A stretch of 31,874 bases of DNA from CALIBK01 sp037444165 (GTDB lineage: Bacteria; Desulfobacterota; BSN033; UBA1163): assembly GCA_037444165.1 (NCBI GenBank), contig JBBIMX010000028.1, positions 1 through 31,874 on the forward strand, in the 5' to 3' direction. The notes under the pieces were generated by a model. That model saw nothing but the letters and a program-made list of their open reading frames with translations, was not told the origin of the DNA and did not search any database. Positions 16,247-23,652 of this stretch are shown one piece after another. Every line of letters begins with the position of its first letter. Within the stretch, counting starts at the first letter, position 1. The position numbers and the translations under genes were made by a program.

Positions 16247-17389
16247 CTATATCTCCCCGGAATGGAAGGCTTGAAGAAAGGCTTCAACGACCTTTTGGTC
16301 AAATTGAGTTCCCGAGCCCTTCTTCAATTCGGAAATCGCGGTCTCTTTGCTCAAGGCTTTCCGATAGGGTCGATCCGTGGTGATGGCATCATAGGTATCC
16401 GCGACCGCTACGATTCGGGCAATCATCGGAATCCCTTCTCCCGTCAGACCCTCCGGATATCCCTTTCCATTCATATGCTCATGATGATATTGGACTCCTG
16501 GAATAATCTCTTTCAACTGCTTAATATGCCCGATGATCTCTGCCCCCATCTTGGGATGCCTCCGAATGAGGTCCACCTCTCGGGTGTCTAATTGGGTGGG
16601 TTTCCTCAAGATTTGATCATCGATTCCAATCTTTCCAATATCATGGAGGACTGAGGCAATCCTTAATCGTCTTAATTCTTCGGGCTCCAAGGAAAGGTAT
16701 TTCGCTACGGCCAAACTATATCGGGTCACCCTCTGGGTATGTCCCCCTGTATAAGGGTCCCGTTTTTCAATGACATCCGCTAAGGAGGCGGCCGTTTGAA
16801 AAAACATCTCCTCCAGTTCTTGATAGAGTCGTGCATTATCCAAGGCAATGGCCACTTGATTGGCCAGGGAAACAAAGAGGGAAAGGTCCTCTTCGTTAAA
16901 ATCTTCCCCTCCTTTTTTATTGATCGCCTCCAATACTCCAAGAATTCTATCTTTTACTCGAACTGGCACACAGAGGATATTCCTTGTTTTAAATCCTATT
17001 CGCTCATCCATCTCTTTATAAAAACGGGGGTCCCTCTCGGGATGATTCACCCTCAACGGCTCACCCTTTTTGGCCACCCAGCCCGCTATCCCTTTCTCAA
17101 CATCGAGGATCACCTTTTTGACGCTCTCCCCTTTATCTCCCAGAGCGACCTCAAAAAAGAGATGCTTCCCCTCCTCATCAAGGAGGAGGAGAGAGCCAGC
17201 CTCTGCCCTCATCAATTGAGTGGCGGCTTCAATGGCCCTCTTTCGAACTTCTTGATGATCCAATGTCGAATTAAGAATCTGCCCTAAATGGGAGAGTAAG
17301 GAAAGTCTTTCAATCCTTTCCTCAGCTTCCTTTAGCCGTTCGAATAAGCGGTTCCTCTCTGTCTCGCTTTGAAAAATTGTCCTTTTCAT
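16247..17389 (-). CDS. GAF-HD-GYP protein, putative cyclic-di-GMP phosphodiesterase
   Basis: A 380-aa cytoplasmic protein: short N-terminal coiled coil, GAF sensor domain (about residues 45-190) and HD-GYP domain (about 200-375). Catalytic features are present: VLHDIGKIGI with the HD pair, HHEHMNGKGYPEGL with the GYP signature and the HP pair in RRHPKMG. HD-GYP enzymes hydrolyse cyclic di-GMP, some also cGAMP. No receiver domain is present, so the signal is likely a small ligand of the GAF domain. It heads a run with the mrfA- and mrfB-like genes and is divergent from fba. Confidence 0.93.
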   Translation of the reverse strand: MKRTIFQSETERNRLFERLKEAEERIERLSLLSHLGQILNSTLDHQEVRKRAIEAATQLMRAEAGSLLLLDEEGKHLFFEVALGDKGESVKKVILDVEKGIAGWVAKKGEPLRVNHPERDPRFYKEMDERIGFKTRNILCVPVRVKDRILGVLEAINKKGGEDFNEEDLSLFVSLANQVAIALDNARLYQELEEMFFQTAASLADVIEKRDPYTGGHTQRVTRYSLAVAKYLSLEPEELRRLRIASVLHDIGKIGIDDQILRKPTQLDTREVDLIRRHPKMGAEIIGHIKQLKEIIPGVQYHHEHMNGKGYPEGLTGEGIPMIARIVAVADTYDAITTDRPYRKALSKETAISELKKGSGTQFDQKVVEAFLQAFHSGEI

Positions 17390-17447
17390 TCTTTTCTTAT
17401 AAATGGTGGGGTAACTAATTTTAGAAGGTTTGTCAATAAGAATTTAC

Positions 17448-17476
17448 TTGAAATTCCGTTTCCCATTATTGATAAT
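17448..17476 (+). promoter_or_regulatory. fba promoter with a palindrome over the -10 box
   Basis: TTGAAA (17448-17453), a 17-nt spacer, and GATAAT (17471-17476). The ATTATT-GAT-AATAAT palindrome at 17465-17479 covers the -10 box and could be a repressor site. The start is near 17483, giving a leader of about 17 nt that carries AAGGAGG (17486-17492), 7 nt before the ATG. Confidence 0.55.
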
Positions 17477-17499
17477 AATCCTAAAAAGGAGGTTTTCCT

Positions 17500-18426
17500 A
17501 TGGTCATGCAAACCAACCGAGAATTACTCCATCGGGCTAAACAGGAGGGCTATGCCATTGGGGCGTTCAACATCAATAACATGGAAATCCTTCAGGCCAT
17601 TATCTCTGCAGCAGAGGCTGAGAAATCACCGGTCATCATTGCTGTCTCAGAGGGGGCCATTCAGTATGCGGGACTCCGTTACATCGTTTCCATGGTTCGA
17701 ACAGCCTCTGAAGAAGCCTCTATTCCCCTCTCCCTCCATCTGGATCATGGAAAGGACCTGGAGGTGATTCGGAGCGTGATAGAGGGAGGATTTACTTCCG
17801 TGATGATCGATGGATCCCATCTCGATTTTATGGAAAATATCTCCCTCACCAAAAAAGTGGTAGAGATGGCGAAGGGGAAGGGAATCTCCGTGGAAGGAGA
17901 ATTGGGAAGACTGAAAGGGATTGAGGATAAAGTCACTGTTTCGGAGAGGGAGGCCTTTCTCACCGATCCCGGTGAAGCAGAGGAGTTTGTCGAGAAAACA
18001 GGAGTGGATGCCCTTGCGGTCGCCATCGGTACCTCTCACGGGGCTTATAAATTTAAAGGGGAACCCAGACTCGATTTTGCTCGTTTAGAGGCGATTGCGA
18101 AGAGGGTGAAGGTCCCTCTTGTCCTTCATGGGGCATCGGGAGTCCCTCCGCATGTTCTTGAAAAGGCGGAGCGTTTCGGAGCCAAGTTACCCGGTGCAAA
18201 AGGAATCCCAGACGAAGCCATTCAAAAAGCGATTGCCCTGGGGATCTGTAAAATCAATATTGATACCGATTTAAGATTGAGTTTTATTGGGGCCATTCGA
18301 GAAGTGCTGATGACCAAACCCGAGGAATTTGACCCTCGAAAAATCTTGGGGCCTGGAAGAGAGGCGATCAAGCAAACCGTTCAGGCCAAAATGAGGCTCT
18401 TCGGAAGTTCTGGAAAAGCAATTTGA
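17500..18426 (+). CDS. fba: Class II fructose-bisphosphate aldolase
   Basis: A 308-aa cytoplasmic zinc enzyme that splits fructose 1,6-bisphosphate to dihydroxyacetone phosphate and glyceraldehyde 3-phosphate, or runs in reverse for gluconeogenesis. Visible features: opening GYAIGAFNINNMEILQAII, catalytic Asp and zinc His in LHLDHG, zinc His in IGTSHGAYKF and LHGASGVP, and the phosphate-binding NIDTDLR. The ATG has AAGGAGG 7 nt upstream. Tagatose-bisphosphate aldolase is a close relative, so exact substrate is an inference from family. It stands alone; the next gene is convergent with an 8-nt gap. Confidence 0.93.
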   Translation: MVMQTNRELLHRAKQEGYAIGAFNINNMEILQAIISAAEAEKSPVIIAVSEGAIQYAGLRYIVSMVRTASEEASIPLSLHLDHGKDLEVIRSVIEGGFTSVMIDGSHLDFMENISLTKKVVEMAKGKGISVEGELGRLKGIEDKVTVSEREAFLTDPGEAEEFVEKTGVDALAVAIGTSHGAYKFKGEPRLDFARLEAIAKRVKVPLVLHGASGVPPHVLEKAERFGAKLPGAKGIPDEAIQKAIALGICKINIDTDLRLSFIGAIREVLMTKPEEFDPRKILGPGREAIKQTVQAKMRLFGSSGKAI

Positions 18427-18434
18427 AGTCCATT

Positions 18435-18695
18435 TCAGGACGTCTCTTTCTTATACCAATTTCTTATCTTTTCTTTCCAAACCTCCAATCTTTGATGAAG
18501 GTGAGGATAACATTTCTCCATCTTTTTTAAAAGGTCCCTTATCCTCTTGCTCTGGGAAGAGAGAATGGCCAGACCGATCATGATGAAGAGGATCCCCTGA
18601 AGGAAAGGAAGAAACAGTCCAAAGATTCCCAGTATCAGAAAGGTCCAGCCTATAATGAGAAAAACCAATTTTTTCAGCCCGTCCATTTGGATCAT
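18435..18695 (-). CDS. Small membrane protein (PGPGW / DUF454-like)
   Basis: An 86-aa protein with two closely spaced membrane segments (about residues 9-30 and 31-47), then a basic, helical cytoplasmic tail (SKRIRDLLKKMEKCYPHLHQ). The pattern GWTFLILGIFGLFLPFLQG resembles the PGPGW and DUF454 (YbaN) small membrane families, although the PGPGW motif itself is absent. The ATG at 18695 has no strong ribosome site; ATG 18686 is the alternative. No function can be given. Confidence 0.65.
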   Translation of the reverse strand: MIQMDGLKKLVFLIIGWTFLILGIFGLFLPFLQGILFIMIGLAILSSQSKRIRDLLKKMEKCYPHLHQRLEVWKEKIRNWYKKETS

Positions 18696-18820
18696 CCCCA
18701 GACTCAGAGGTTCCTTAAGTCCTCTATTTCAAAGACGCCTTCCCTCTTCTTTCTTGTTTGGAGGTGTCAGAGCGGTCCTAAAAGTTCCTGAAACATAGAG
18801 AAAAACCTTTGATTTCATAC

Positions 18821-18826
18821 TATAAT
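18821..18826 (+). promoter_or_regulatory. Candidate -10 box (TATAAT) upstream of the ECF sigma gene
   Basis: A perfect TATAAT, 85 nt before the sigma factor GTG, without a recognisable -35 at standard spacing and without an RpoE-type GGAAC/TCTGA pair. The 216-base gap around it shows no other gene. If used, the leader is about 80 nt. Confidence 0.3.
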
Positions 18827-18911
18827 GAAAAATGAAAATCAAGAAGGCAAGATTTCATCATTCCCCCTTGAATATTTTATATTCTTTTTCGTCTAAAGAG
18901 GTAAAAGGCTG

Positions 18912-19469
18912 GTGAAATCGGAGGAGTTCGAACTCATCTCGAGGTGCCAGCAAGGAGATCAAGAGGCACTGAAAGAGATTTTCAATCTTTATCACCAGAA
19001 AGTTTATCGAATCGCCTACGGGGTAGTCAGACAAAGAGAAGATGCCCTTGATATCGTTCAAGAGGTATTTATTAAATTATATCGCTCCATTAAGAATTTT
19101 AAAGGGAAATCAAGCTTCTATACTTATCTCTATCGAATGACACTCAACCAGGCTATCGATTACAGCCGAAAGGCAAAGAAATCTCTTTTTTCAAGACCAA
19201 CCTGGGAAAAAGAACCTGAACCTGTCGATGAAGAGACTCAAAGACCAGACAGCCAGGCCGCCCAGAAACAGTTCGAAGAAAGGGTTCAAAAGGCTATGGA
19301 AAAACTCTCTGAGGATCAAAGGGGGGCTCTGATCCTTAGGGAGATTGAAGGCCTTTCGTATCATGAAATTGCAGAGGTGATGGAATGCTCCTTAGGGACC
19401 GTGATGTCCCGAATCCATTATGGAAGAAAGAGGCTTAGAGAATTGCTCAAAGATGAATGGAAAGGGTAG
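18912..19469 (+). CDS. rpoE: ECF-type RNA polymerase sigma factor
   Basis: A 185-aa sigma factor with regions sigma-2 (ALKEIFNLYHQKVYRIAYGV, then DALDIVQEVFIKLYRSIKNF, which binds the polymerase clamp and the -10 element) and sigma-4 (LSEDQRGALILREIEGLSYHEIAEVMECSLGTVMSRIHYGRKRL, the helix-turn-helix for the -35). This is RpoE-like group 4 architecture. The start is GTG; AGAGG lies 10 nt upstream. The next gene, 4 nt downstream, encodes a zinc anti-sigma factor, so activity is likely controlled by release from it. The gene name marks class, not orthology. Confidence 0.93.
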   Translation: MKSEEFELISRCQQGDQEALKEIFNLYHQKVYRIAYGVVRQREDALDIVQEVFIKLYRSIKNFKGKSSFYTYLYRMTLNQAIDYSRKAKKSLFSRPTWEKEPEPVDEETQRPDSQAAQKQFEERVQKAMEKLSEDQRGALILREIEGLSYHEIAEVMECSLGTVMSRIHYGRKRLRELLKDEWKG

Positions 19470-19473
19470 AACA

Positions 19474-19986
19474 ATGAGGAAAGACTGCTCTTCTCTCTCA
19501 ACCCTGCTGGACAAGTACTTTGACGGCGAAACCTCCCAAAGAGAACAGGAGGCGGTGGAAGCCCACTTAAAACAGTGTCCTGCCTGCCAGGAGAGGTTAA
19601 AATTCATGAGCGAAATAAAAGGAGCCTTTCGAAGACCTCTCCTGGAGACCCTCGAAAAGGAAACCTTCCCTTGGCTTTGGGAAAAAATTGAAAGAGAGAT
19701 TCGATTCAAACCCAGAGAGACCTTATGGGAATCGATCAAAGGGTGGTTCAAGATCACCCCTTTCCTGAAGAGAAGGATCTGGATTCCAGCCACGGTCGTA
19801 GCGACCCTCCTCATCCTTCTGATCTTCCCTACCCTATTCAAAAAAAATTCTTCCCATCTTCCTCTTCCTGTGGTAGAATATATTGAGAGTAAAACGAATA
19901 ATGTGATGATCTATGAATTAGACAACGGGAAGATCACAGTGATCTGGCTATTCGAAGAAAGTGAGGCCGAATCGTCCCCATCATGA
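19474..19986 (+). CDS. Zinc-binding anti-sigma factor (zf-HC2, one membrane segment)
   Basis: A 170-aa protein. The N-terminal anti-sigma domain has the zinc motif in VEAHLKQCPACQERL (HxxxCxxC). A single membrane helix (IWIPATVVATLLILLIFPTLF) follows at about residue 105, then a periplasmic tail of about 45 residues. It should hold the sigma factor encoded upstream at the inner membrane and release it on a signal. The ATG at 19474 (AAAGGG upstream, 4 nt after the sigma stop) is preferred to a longer reading inside the sigma gene. The stop overlaps the next start in ATGA. Confidence 0.88.
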   Translation: MRKDCSSLSTLLDKYFDGETSQREQEAVEAHLKQCPACQERLKFMSEIKGAFRRPLLETLEKETFPWLWEKIEREIRFKPRETLWESIKGWFKITPFLKRRIWIPATVVATLLILLIFPTLFKKNSSHLPLPVVEYIESKTNNVMIYELDNGKITVIWLFEESEAESSPS

Positions 19987-20426
19987 ATAAAAGGATTCTC
20001 TTCATCATCTTACTTCCTATCCTCTTTCTGGGCTTCTCTTCCCAGGAAGCCTGGAGCCAGATCCCAACACGCCTCAGGGTGATCGAGGCCTCTAATGTTG
20101 GGAGAACCATCGATCCCTCTCTTAAAGAGCTGCACGGTCAATTAAGTTCCCTCTTTAGATATACTTCCTATCGCCTCTTGAGAGATGAGCGACTCCATCT
20201 CAGCCTCAATCAAACAACCACCCTTCCGGTCCATTCAGGAAGATCCATTGAGATTACTCCTTTAAAATTTTATGCCAATACGGCTGAGTTAAGGGTGAAA
20301 ATCAAGCGGGAGAAAACAGAGATCCTTGATACTCAGGTCAGGCTTCCTCCGGGAAGGACGGTCCTTATCGGTGGACCGAAACATGGGGAGGGAGTGGTCA
20401 TCCTGGCTTTCTCTTCCCTGTTTTAA
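19983..20426 (+). CDS. Secreted hypothetical protein of the ECF sigma operon
   Basis: A 147-aa protein with a clear signal peptide (basic MNKR, hydrophobic ILFIILLPILFLGFSS, cleavage near AWSQ). The mature part begins LRVIEASNVGRTIDPSLKEL and seems beta-rich; no known domain is recognised. It overlaps the anti-sigma gene by 4 nt, so the three are one operon, and a role in the envelope signal or its output is a reasonable inference. A small hairpin with a T run follows. Confidence 0.72.
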   Translation: MNKRILFIILLPILFLGFSSQEAWSQIPTRLRVIEASNVGRTIDPSLKELHGQLSSLFRYTSYRLLRDERLHLSLNQTTTLPVHSGRSIEITPLKFYANTAELRVKIKREKTEILDTQVRLPPGRTVLIGGPKHGEGVVILAFSSLF

Positions 20427-20436
20427 AGTTCCCTCT

Positions 20437-21228
20437 TTATACCTTCTGGTATATTTTCCCTTTATTGGAAACAGGAATAAACAAAGTGGGATAGGTCAAG
20501 GGAAGAGTCTCATCCTTTCCAATCACCAAATATCCCTTATCTTTTAAACTGAGAGAGAGCTTTTTTAGCGTTTCTATCTGGGATTCTTTCGAGAAATAGG
20601 TAAAGGCGAGATTTCGGCAAAGGATCATGTCCATCCCTAAAAATGGATCGTCACGAAGGAGGTCATGTCCTCTCCATTCGATATAGGGTTTCACTCCCGG
20701 ATCGATCCGGTAATATCCATTCTCTTTTTTAAAATAACTTTCGAGCATCGTTGGGGGGATCTCCTTTAAAGCACTCTTCTTATATCTTCCCTCCTTCGCT
20801 CTCTGAATCATCTTTTCATCCACATCCGTGGCCAAAATACGAAACAGGACGTCTGGCCAATCCTCTTCAAACGACTCTTTCCAGAGCAGGGCGAGGCTAT
20901 AGGGCTCCTCTCCACTTGCACATCCAATAGACCATATTTTTATTTCTCTATCTTTTTTCTGAATAAGAAGGGGCAAGAGAGACTCTTTGATCACCTTAAA
21001 CACTTCCTCATCCCTGAAGAATCTTGAGATGGTGACCGTCAACGTCTTGATGAGATAACGCTGTTCCTCCGCCTCTTTTTTGATCCGCTGAGCATAGTCC
21101 TCGAACTCCATAAGACCGAGCTCAGTCATCCGCCGCTTAATCTTTCTCTTAATCCCTCTTCTTTGAAAAGGACGCCACGCGAGGCCAATGGATGGAGCGA
21201 TGTCTCTGAGGAATCCATCAAAATCCAT
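20437..21228 (-). CDS. cheR: CheR-type protein-glutamate methyltransferase
   Basis: A 263-aa protein with the N-terminal CheR helical domain (about residues 1-75) and the SAM-dependent methyltransferase domain: motif I IWSIGCASGEEPYSLAL, the acidic ATDVD, and MILCRNLAFTYF near the active site. CheR methylates glutamates on chemoreceptors. No che operon or receptor gene lies in this window, so its target is uncertain. Its ATG overlaps the end of ogt by 11 nt, placing it last in the eight-gene run. Confidence 0.88.
   Translation of the reverse strand: MDFDGFLRDIAPSIGLAWRPFQRRGIKRKIKRRMTELGLMEFEDYAQRIKKEAEEQRYLIKTLTVTISRFFRDEEVFKVIKESLLPLLIQKKDREIKIWSIGCASGEEPYSLALLWKESFEEDWPDVLFRILATDVDEKMIQRAKEGRYKKSALKEIPPTMLESYFKKENGYYRIDPGVKPYIEWRGHDLLRDDPFLGMDMILCRNLAFTYFSKESQIETLKKLSLSLKDKGYLVIGKDETLPLTYPTLFIPVSNKGKIYQKV
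20438..20457 (+). terminator. Candidate intrinsic terminator of the ECF sigma operon
   Basis: TATACC (20438-20443), loop TTCT, GGTATA (20448-20453), then TTTT. The stem is only 6 bp and AT-rich. It begins 12 nt past the plus-strand stop and overlaps the last codons of the convergent cheR gene. Confidence 0.38.
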
Positions 21229-21733
21229 GGGCTTTTTCGAAATCCAACAGCATCTTTTTGACCTTCACTCCGTGCCCAAAACCACCAAGGTCTCCGCTGC
21301 TCTTAACGATTCGATGGCAGGGAATGATCAAAGGGAGGGGATTATGAGCATTGGCCATTCCGACAGCTCGAAAGGCCATTGGATGGCCTATCGCCTCGGC
21401 TACCTCTTTGTAGGATCGAGTCTCACCGTAAGGAACCTTTTTTAAGAAGGACCAAACTTTCCTTTCAAATGGGGTCCCTCTCAAATCCAGTTTACAATTA
21501 AAAGAATGCCGTTTCCCTGAAAGATACTCTTTGAGCTGGCAGATGACCTGCTCGTTTTTTGAATCCTCTTTGAGAATCGGGCCACGGAATCTCTTTTTCA
21601 AATTCTTTAAGAAATTCCTTCTCGACGTAAGAAAGTCGACCTGGCATACCCCTCGATTCGTCGAGGCCACGAAAATCTCTCCAAGAAGAGAGGACCTGAA
21701 TGAAGAATAATAAAGGGTCTCTATTTTTTTCAA
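21218..21733 (-). CDS. ogt: Methylated-DNA-[protein]-cysteine methyltransferase
   Basis: A 171-aa suicide repair protein that moves the alkyl group from O6-alkylguanine in DNA to its own cysteine. The C-terminal domain is complete: FERKVWSFLKKVPYGETRSY, the recognition helix AFRAVGMANAHNPLPLIIPC with the acceptor Cys in IPCHRI, and SSGDLGGFGHG. The N-terminal ribonuclease-H-like domain is normal for the Ogt class. The start is TTG, 8 nt after the rtcB stop, with a weak ribosome site, suggesting coupling. It overlaps cheR by 11 nt. Confidence 0.93.
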   Translation of the reverse strand: MKKIETLYYSSFRSSLLGEIFVASTNRGVCQVDFLTSRRNFLKNLKKRFRGPILKEDSKNEQVICQLKEYLSGKRHSFNCKLDLRGTPFERKVWSFLKKVPYGETRSYKEVAEAIGHPMAFRAVGMANAHNPLPLIIPCHRIVKSSGDLGGFGHGVKVKKMLLDFEKAHGF

Positions 21734-21741
21734 CTTTGCTT

Positions 21742-23190
21742 TTAACCTTTGATCACTCCCATTGGGACGAGTTTGGCCACTTTTAGGCTGATCCCGGCAT
21801 GATGGACCACCTCGACGACCTCATTGATGTCTTTATAAGCATCCGGGATCTCCTCAACCAAAGTCTCCCGACTGGCTCCTTTTACAATGATCCCCTTGTT
21901 CTCCAATTCCTTTGCGATGGACCTCCCTTTGGCTGCCTTGATGGCTTGATGGCGACTCATCACACGCCCTGCCCCATGGCAAGTGGACCCAAACGTCTCT
22001 TTCATGGCCTCCTCTGTCCCAATCAAGACATAGGAACATCTCCCCATGTCTCCCGGAATGAGTACAGGTTGGCCAATCTCTTGATATTCAAAAGGGATTT
22101 CCGGGTGATGAGGTGGGAAGGCTCGGGTGGCCCCTTTTCGGTGGACACAGACTCTCTTTTTCTCGCCTTTAACCGTATGGGTTTCAATCTTGGCAATGTT
22201 GTGGCAAACATCGTAGATCAATTTTAAATCTAAATCCATGGGGCTTCTTTGAAAAACCTGCTCGAAGGTCTCTCTCACCCAGTGAGTGATCATCTGGCGA
22301 TTGGCAAAGGCGAAATTGGCTGCGCAGGCCATGGCAGAAAGATAATTCCTGCCCTCTTGCGAGTCGACCGGAGCGCAGCACAGTTGAGGATCGGGCAAAT
22401 CGATCTGGTATTTTTTGGCTGCATCCATCATGACCCGGATATAATCGTCACAAACCTGATGACCTAACCCTCTTGAACCCGTATGGACAAGGATGGTCAC
22501 CTGATCCTTCCATAGGCCCAAGGCCTCCGCCATCTTCTCATCGAAGATCTCGGCCACATAACCCACCTCTACGAAGTGATTCCCTGATCCTACTGTCCCT
22601 AATTGGGCCCTTCCTCGCTCCATTGCCTTATCAGAGATGAGGTCGGGATCGGCCCCATCAATACAACCTCGCTCCTCAATATGTTCAAGGTCTTCTTCAG
22701 TACCGTAACCCCTCTCCAGGGCCCAACGAGCCCCTTTATGAAGAACCTTCCTCTCCTCCTCTCGATTCAATTTTAAGTCTTTTCGATGGGAACCCACCCC
22801 GGAAGGAATATTGACAAAAAGGGCATTGACCAAATCTTTTATCTTCTCCTGGATCTCGGTGCGGCTCAGACCTGAGCGCATCAATCTCACCCCTCAGTTG
22901 ATATCATAACCCACCCCTCCTGGGGATACGATCCCCTCGGAGAGATCGAAGGCGGCTACTCCTCCAATTGGAAACCCATAACCCCAATGGATATCTGGCA
23001 TGGCTAAAGAGGGACCCACAATTCCTGGTAGCCAGGCGACATTGGCCACCTGAAGCAGGCTCTGGTCTTTCCGGATATCTTCAAGCATCCGTTCGTCTGC
23101 ATAGATGACTCCTTCTGTCCTCATCTTTCCTTCTCGAGGGATTCTCCACCGATAATCGTCGATTTTCTGGATCTTTACTTTCTCTTCCAT
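21742..23190 (-). CDS. rtcB: RNA-splicing ligase RtcB with selenocysteine (in-frame UGA) at the metal-binding Cys
   Basis: Read as one 482-aa gene with UGA at 22896-22894 as selenocysteine 99; the length equals a normal RtcB (about 480 aa). RtcB joins 2',3'-cyclic phosphate or 3'-phosphate RNA ends to 5'-hydroxyl ends using GTP and Mn2+. Before the UGA: GGVAAFDLSEGIVSPGGVGYDIN; after it, in the same frame: GVRLMRSGL. The family motif is DINCGVR, whose Cys (Cys98 in Pyrococcus horikoshii) bridges both manganese ions. All other active-site parts are intact: GSGNHFVE, HTGSRGLGHQ, DVCHNIAKIETH, and the guanylated His in CHGAGRVMSRH. A SECIS-like hairpin follows the UGA. The ATG at 23190 (GAGG 6 nt upstream) is preferred to GTG 23202. 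Archease is 33 nt upstream. The alternative is a split gene or pseudogene, made unlikely by the exact Cys position, hairpin and intact frame. Confidence 0.88.
22861..22896 (-). promoter_or_regulatory. Bacterial SECIS-like hairpin directly after the rtcB UGA
   Basis: After the UGA (22896-22894) come 21 nt, then a GGUC loop (22872-22869). The 5' arm GCGCUCA (22879-22873) pairs with UGAGCCGC (22868-22861) through 7 pairs with one bulged C; further pairs are possible below a mismatch. Bacterial SECIS elements need a stem-loop starting just after the UGA with a G early in a small apical loop, commonly within about 16-37 nt. The AGGUCU at the top is identical to that of E. coli fdhF, where the same loop begins 18 nt after UGA. 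Confidence 0.8.
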
Positions 23191-23223
23191 TTCAATCCTC
23201 ACCCCTCTTCTTCAAATCAGCCC

Positions 23224-23640
23224 TTAGAGGTCCAGAATCACCTGGGCCCTCCAAAGGCCATTTTCTTGCTTCACCTGGATCTGATGATAGGTTACGGCCT
23301 TTACCCCTGTTTTTATCGGATGTCTTCCCTCTTCAAAAGGCTCTCCTTCCACCCGGGCCTTTAGCCCATCTTCTCCCACCGATTCAACTTCGAAATGGCT
23401 AAATAGAAGATCCTCCACTTCATGGAGATAAAGGAGCTCATTTAACCAATCGACCATCAACCGCTCAAGACTCTCCCTTCCAATCTCAATCTTCCGTTCG
23501 ATCCTCTTCCTTACCTTCCCCAAGTCGGTGATGACGGTAAAGAAGGCCTCAGCGGCATTCTCAAAAAGACGCTTCAGATCCTCTCCATAGACCACAAGAC
23601 CCATGTCTGCGGTATGGTCTAAAAAATCGAATCGTTTCAT
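23224..23640 (-). CDS. Archease, RtcB activator
   Basis: A 138-aa protein of the archease (MTH1598/TM1083-like) family, full length. It opens FDFLDHTADMGLVVYG with the conserved metal-binding Asp/His segment, carries LERLMVDWLNELLYLHEVE in the middle and ends KAVTYHQIQVKQENG...VILDL; the final Asp region belongs to the calcium/metal site. Archease speeds guanylation and allows multiple turnovers of RtcB and broadens its NTP use. The gene sits 33 nt upstream of rtcB in the same direction, the expected pairing. This intact, conserved partner argues that the rtcB downstream is functional and not decaying. Confidence 0.95.
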   Translation of the reverse strand: MKRFDFLDHTADMGLVVYGEDLKRLFENAAEAFFTVITDLGKVRKRIERKIEIGRESLERLMVDWLNELLYLHEVEDLLFSHFEVESVGEDGLKARVEGEPFEEGRHPIKTGVKAVTYHQIQVKQENGLWRAQVILDL

Positions 23641-23652
23641 CTCGTTTGTTCT

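Noticed and set aside
16796..17287. 163-aa plus-strand reading frame opposite the GAF/HD-GYP gene
   Set aside because: Antisense shadow; the minus-strand gene has clear domain motifs through this stretch.
17465..17479. Fur box over the fba promoter
   Set aside because: ATTATT-GAT-AATAAT shares hexamers with Fur sites but in the wrong arrangement for a 7-1-7 box; kept only as a generic palindrome.
21742..23202. rtcB as a frameshifted or nonsense pseudogene, or as two separate genes
   Set aside because: There is no frame change, only one TGA, exactly at the invariant Cys codon, followed by a SECIS-like hairpin; both sides keep full conservation and archease is intact. It stays a possibility until the reads and Sec genes are checked.
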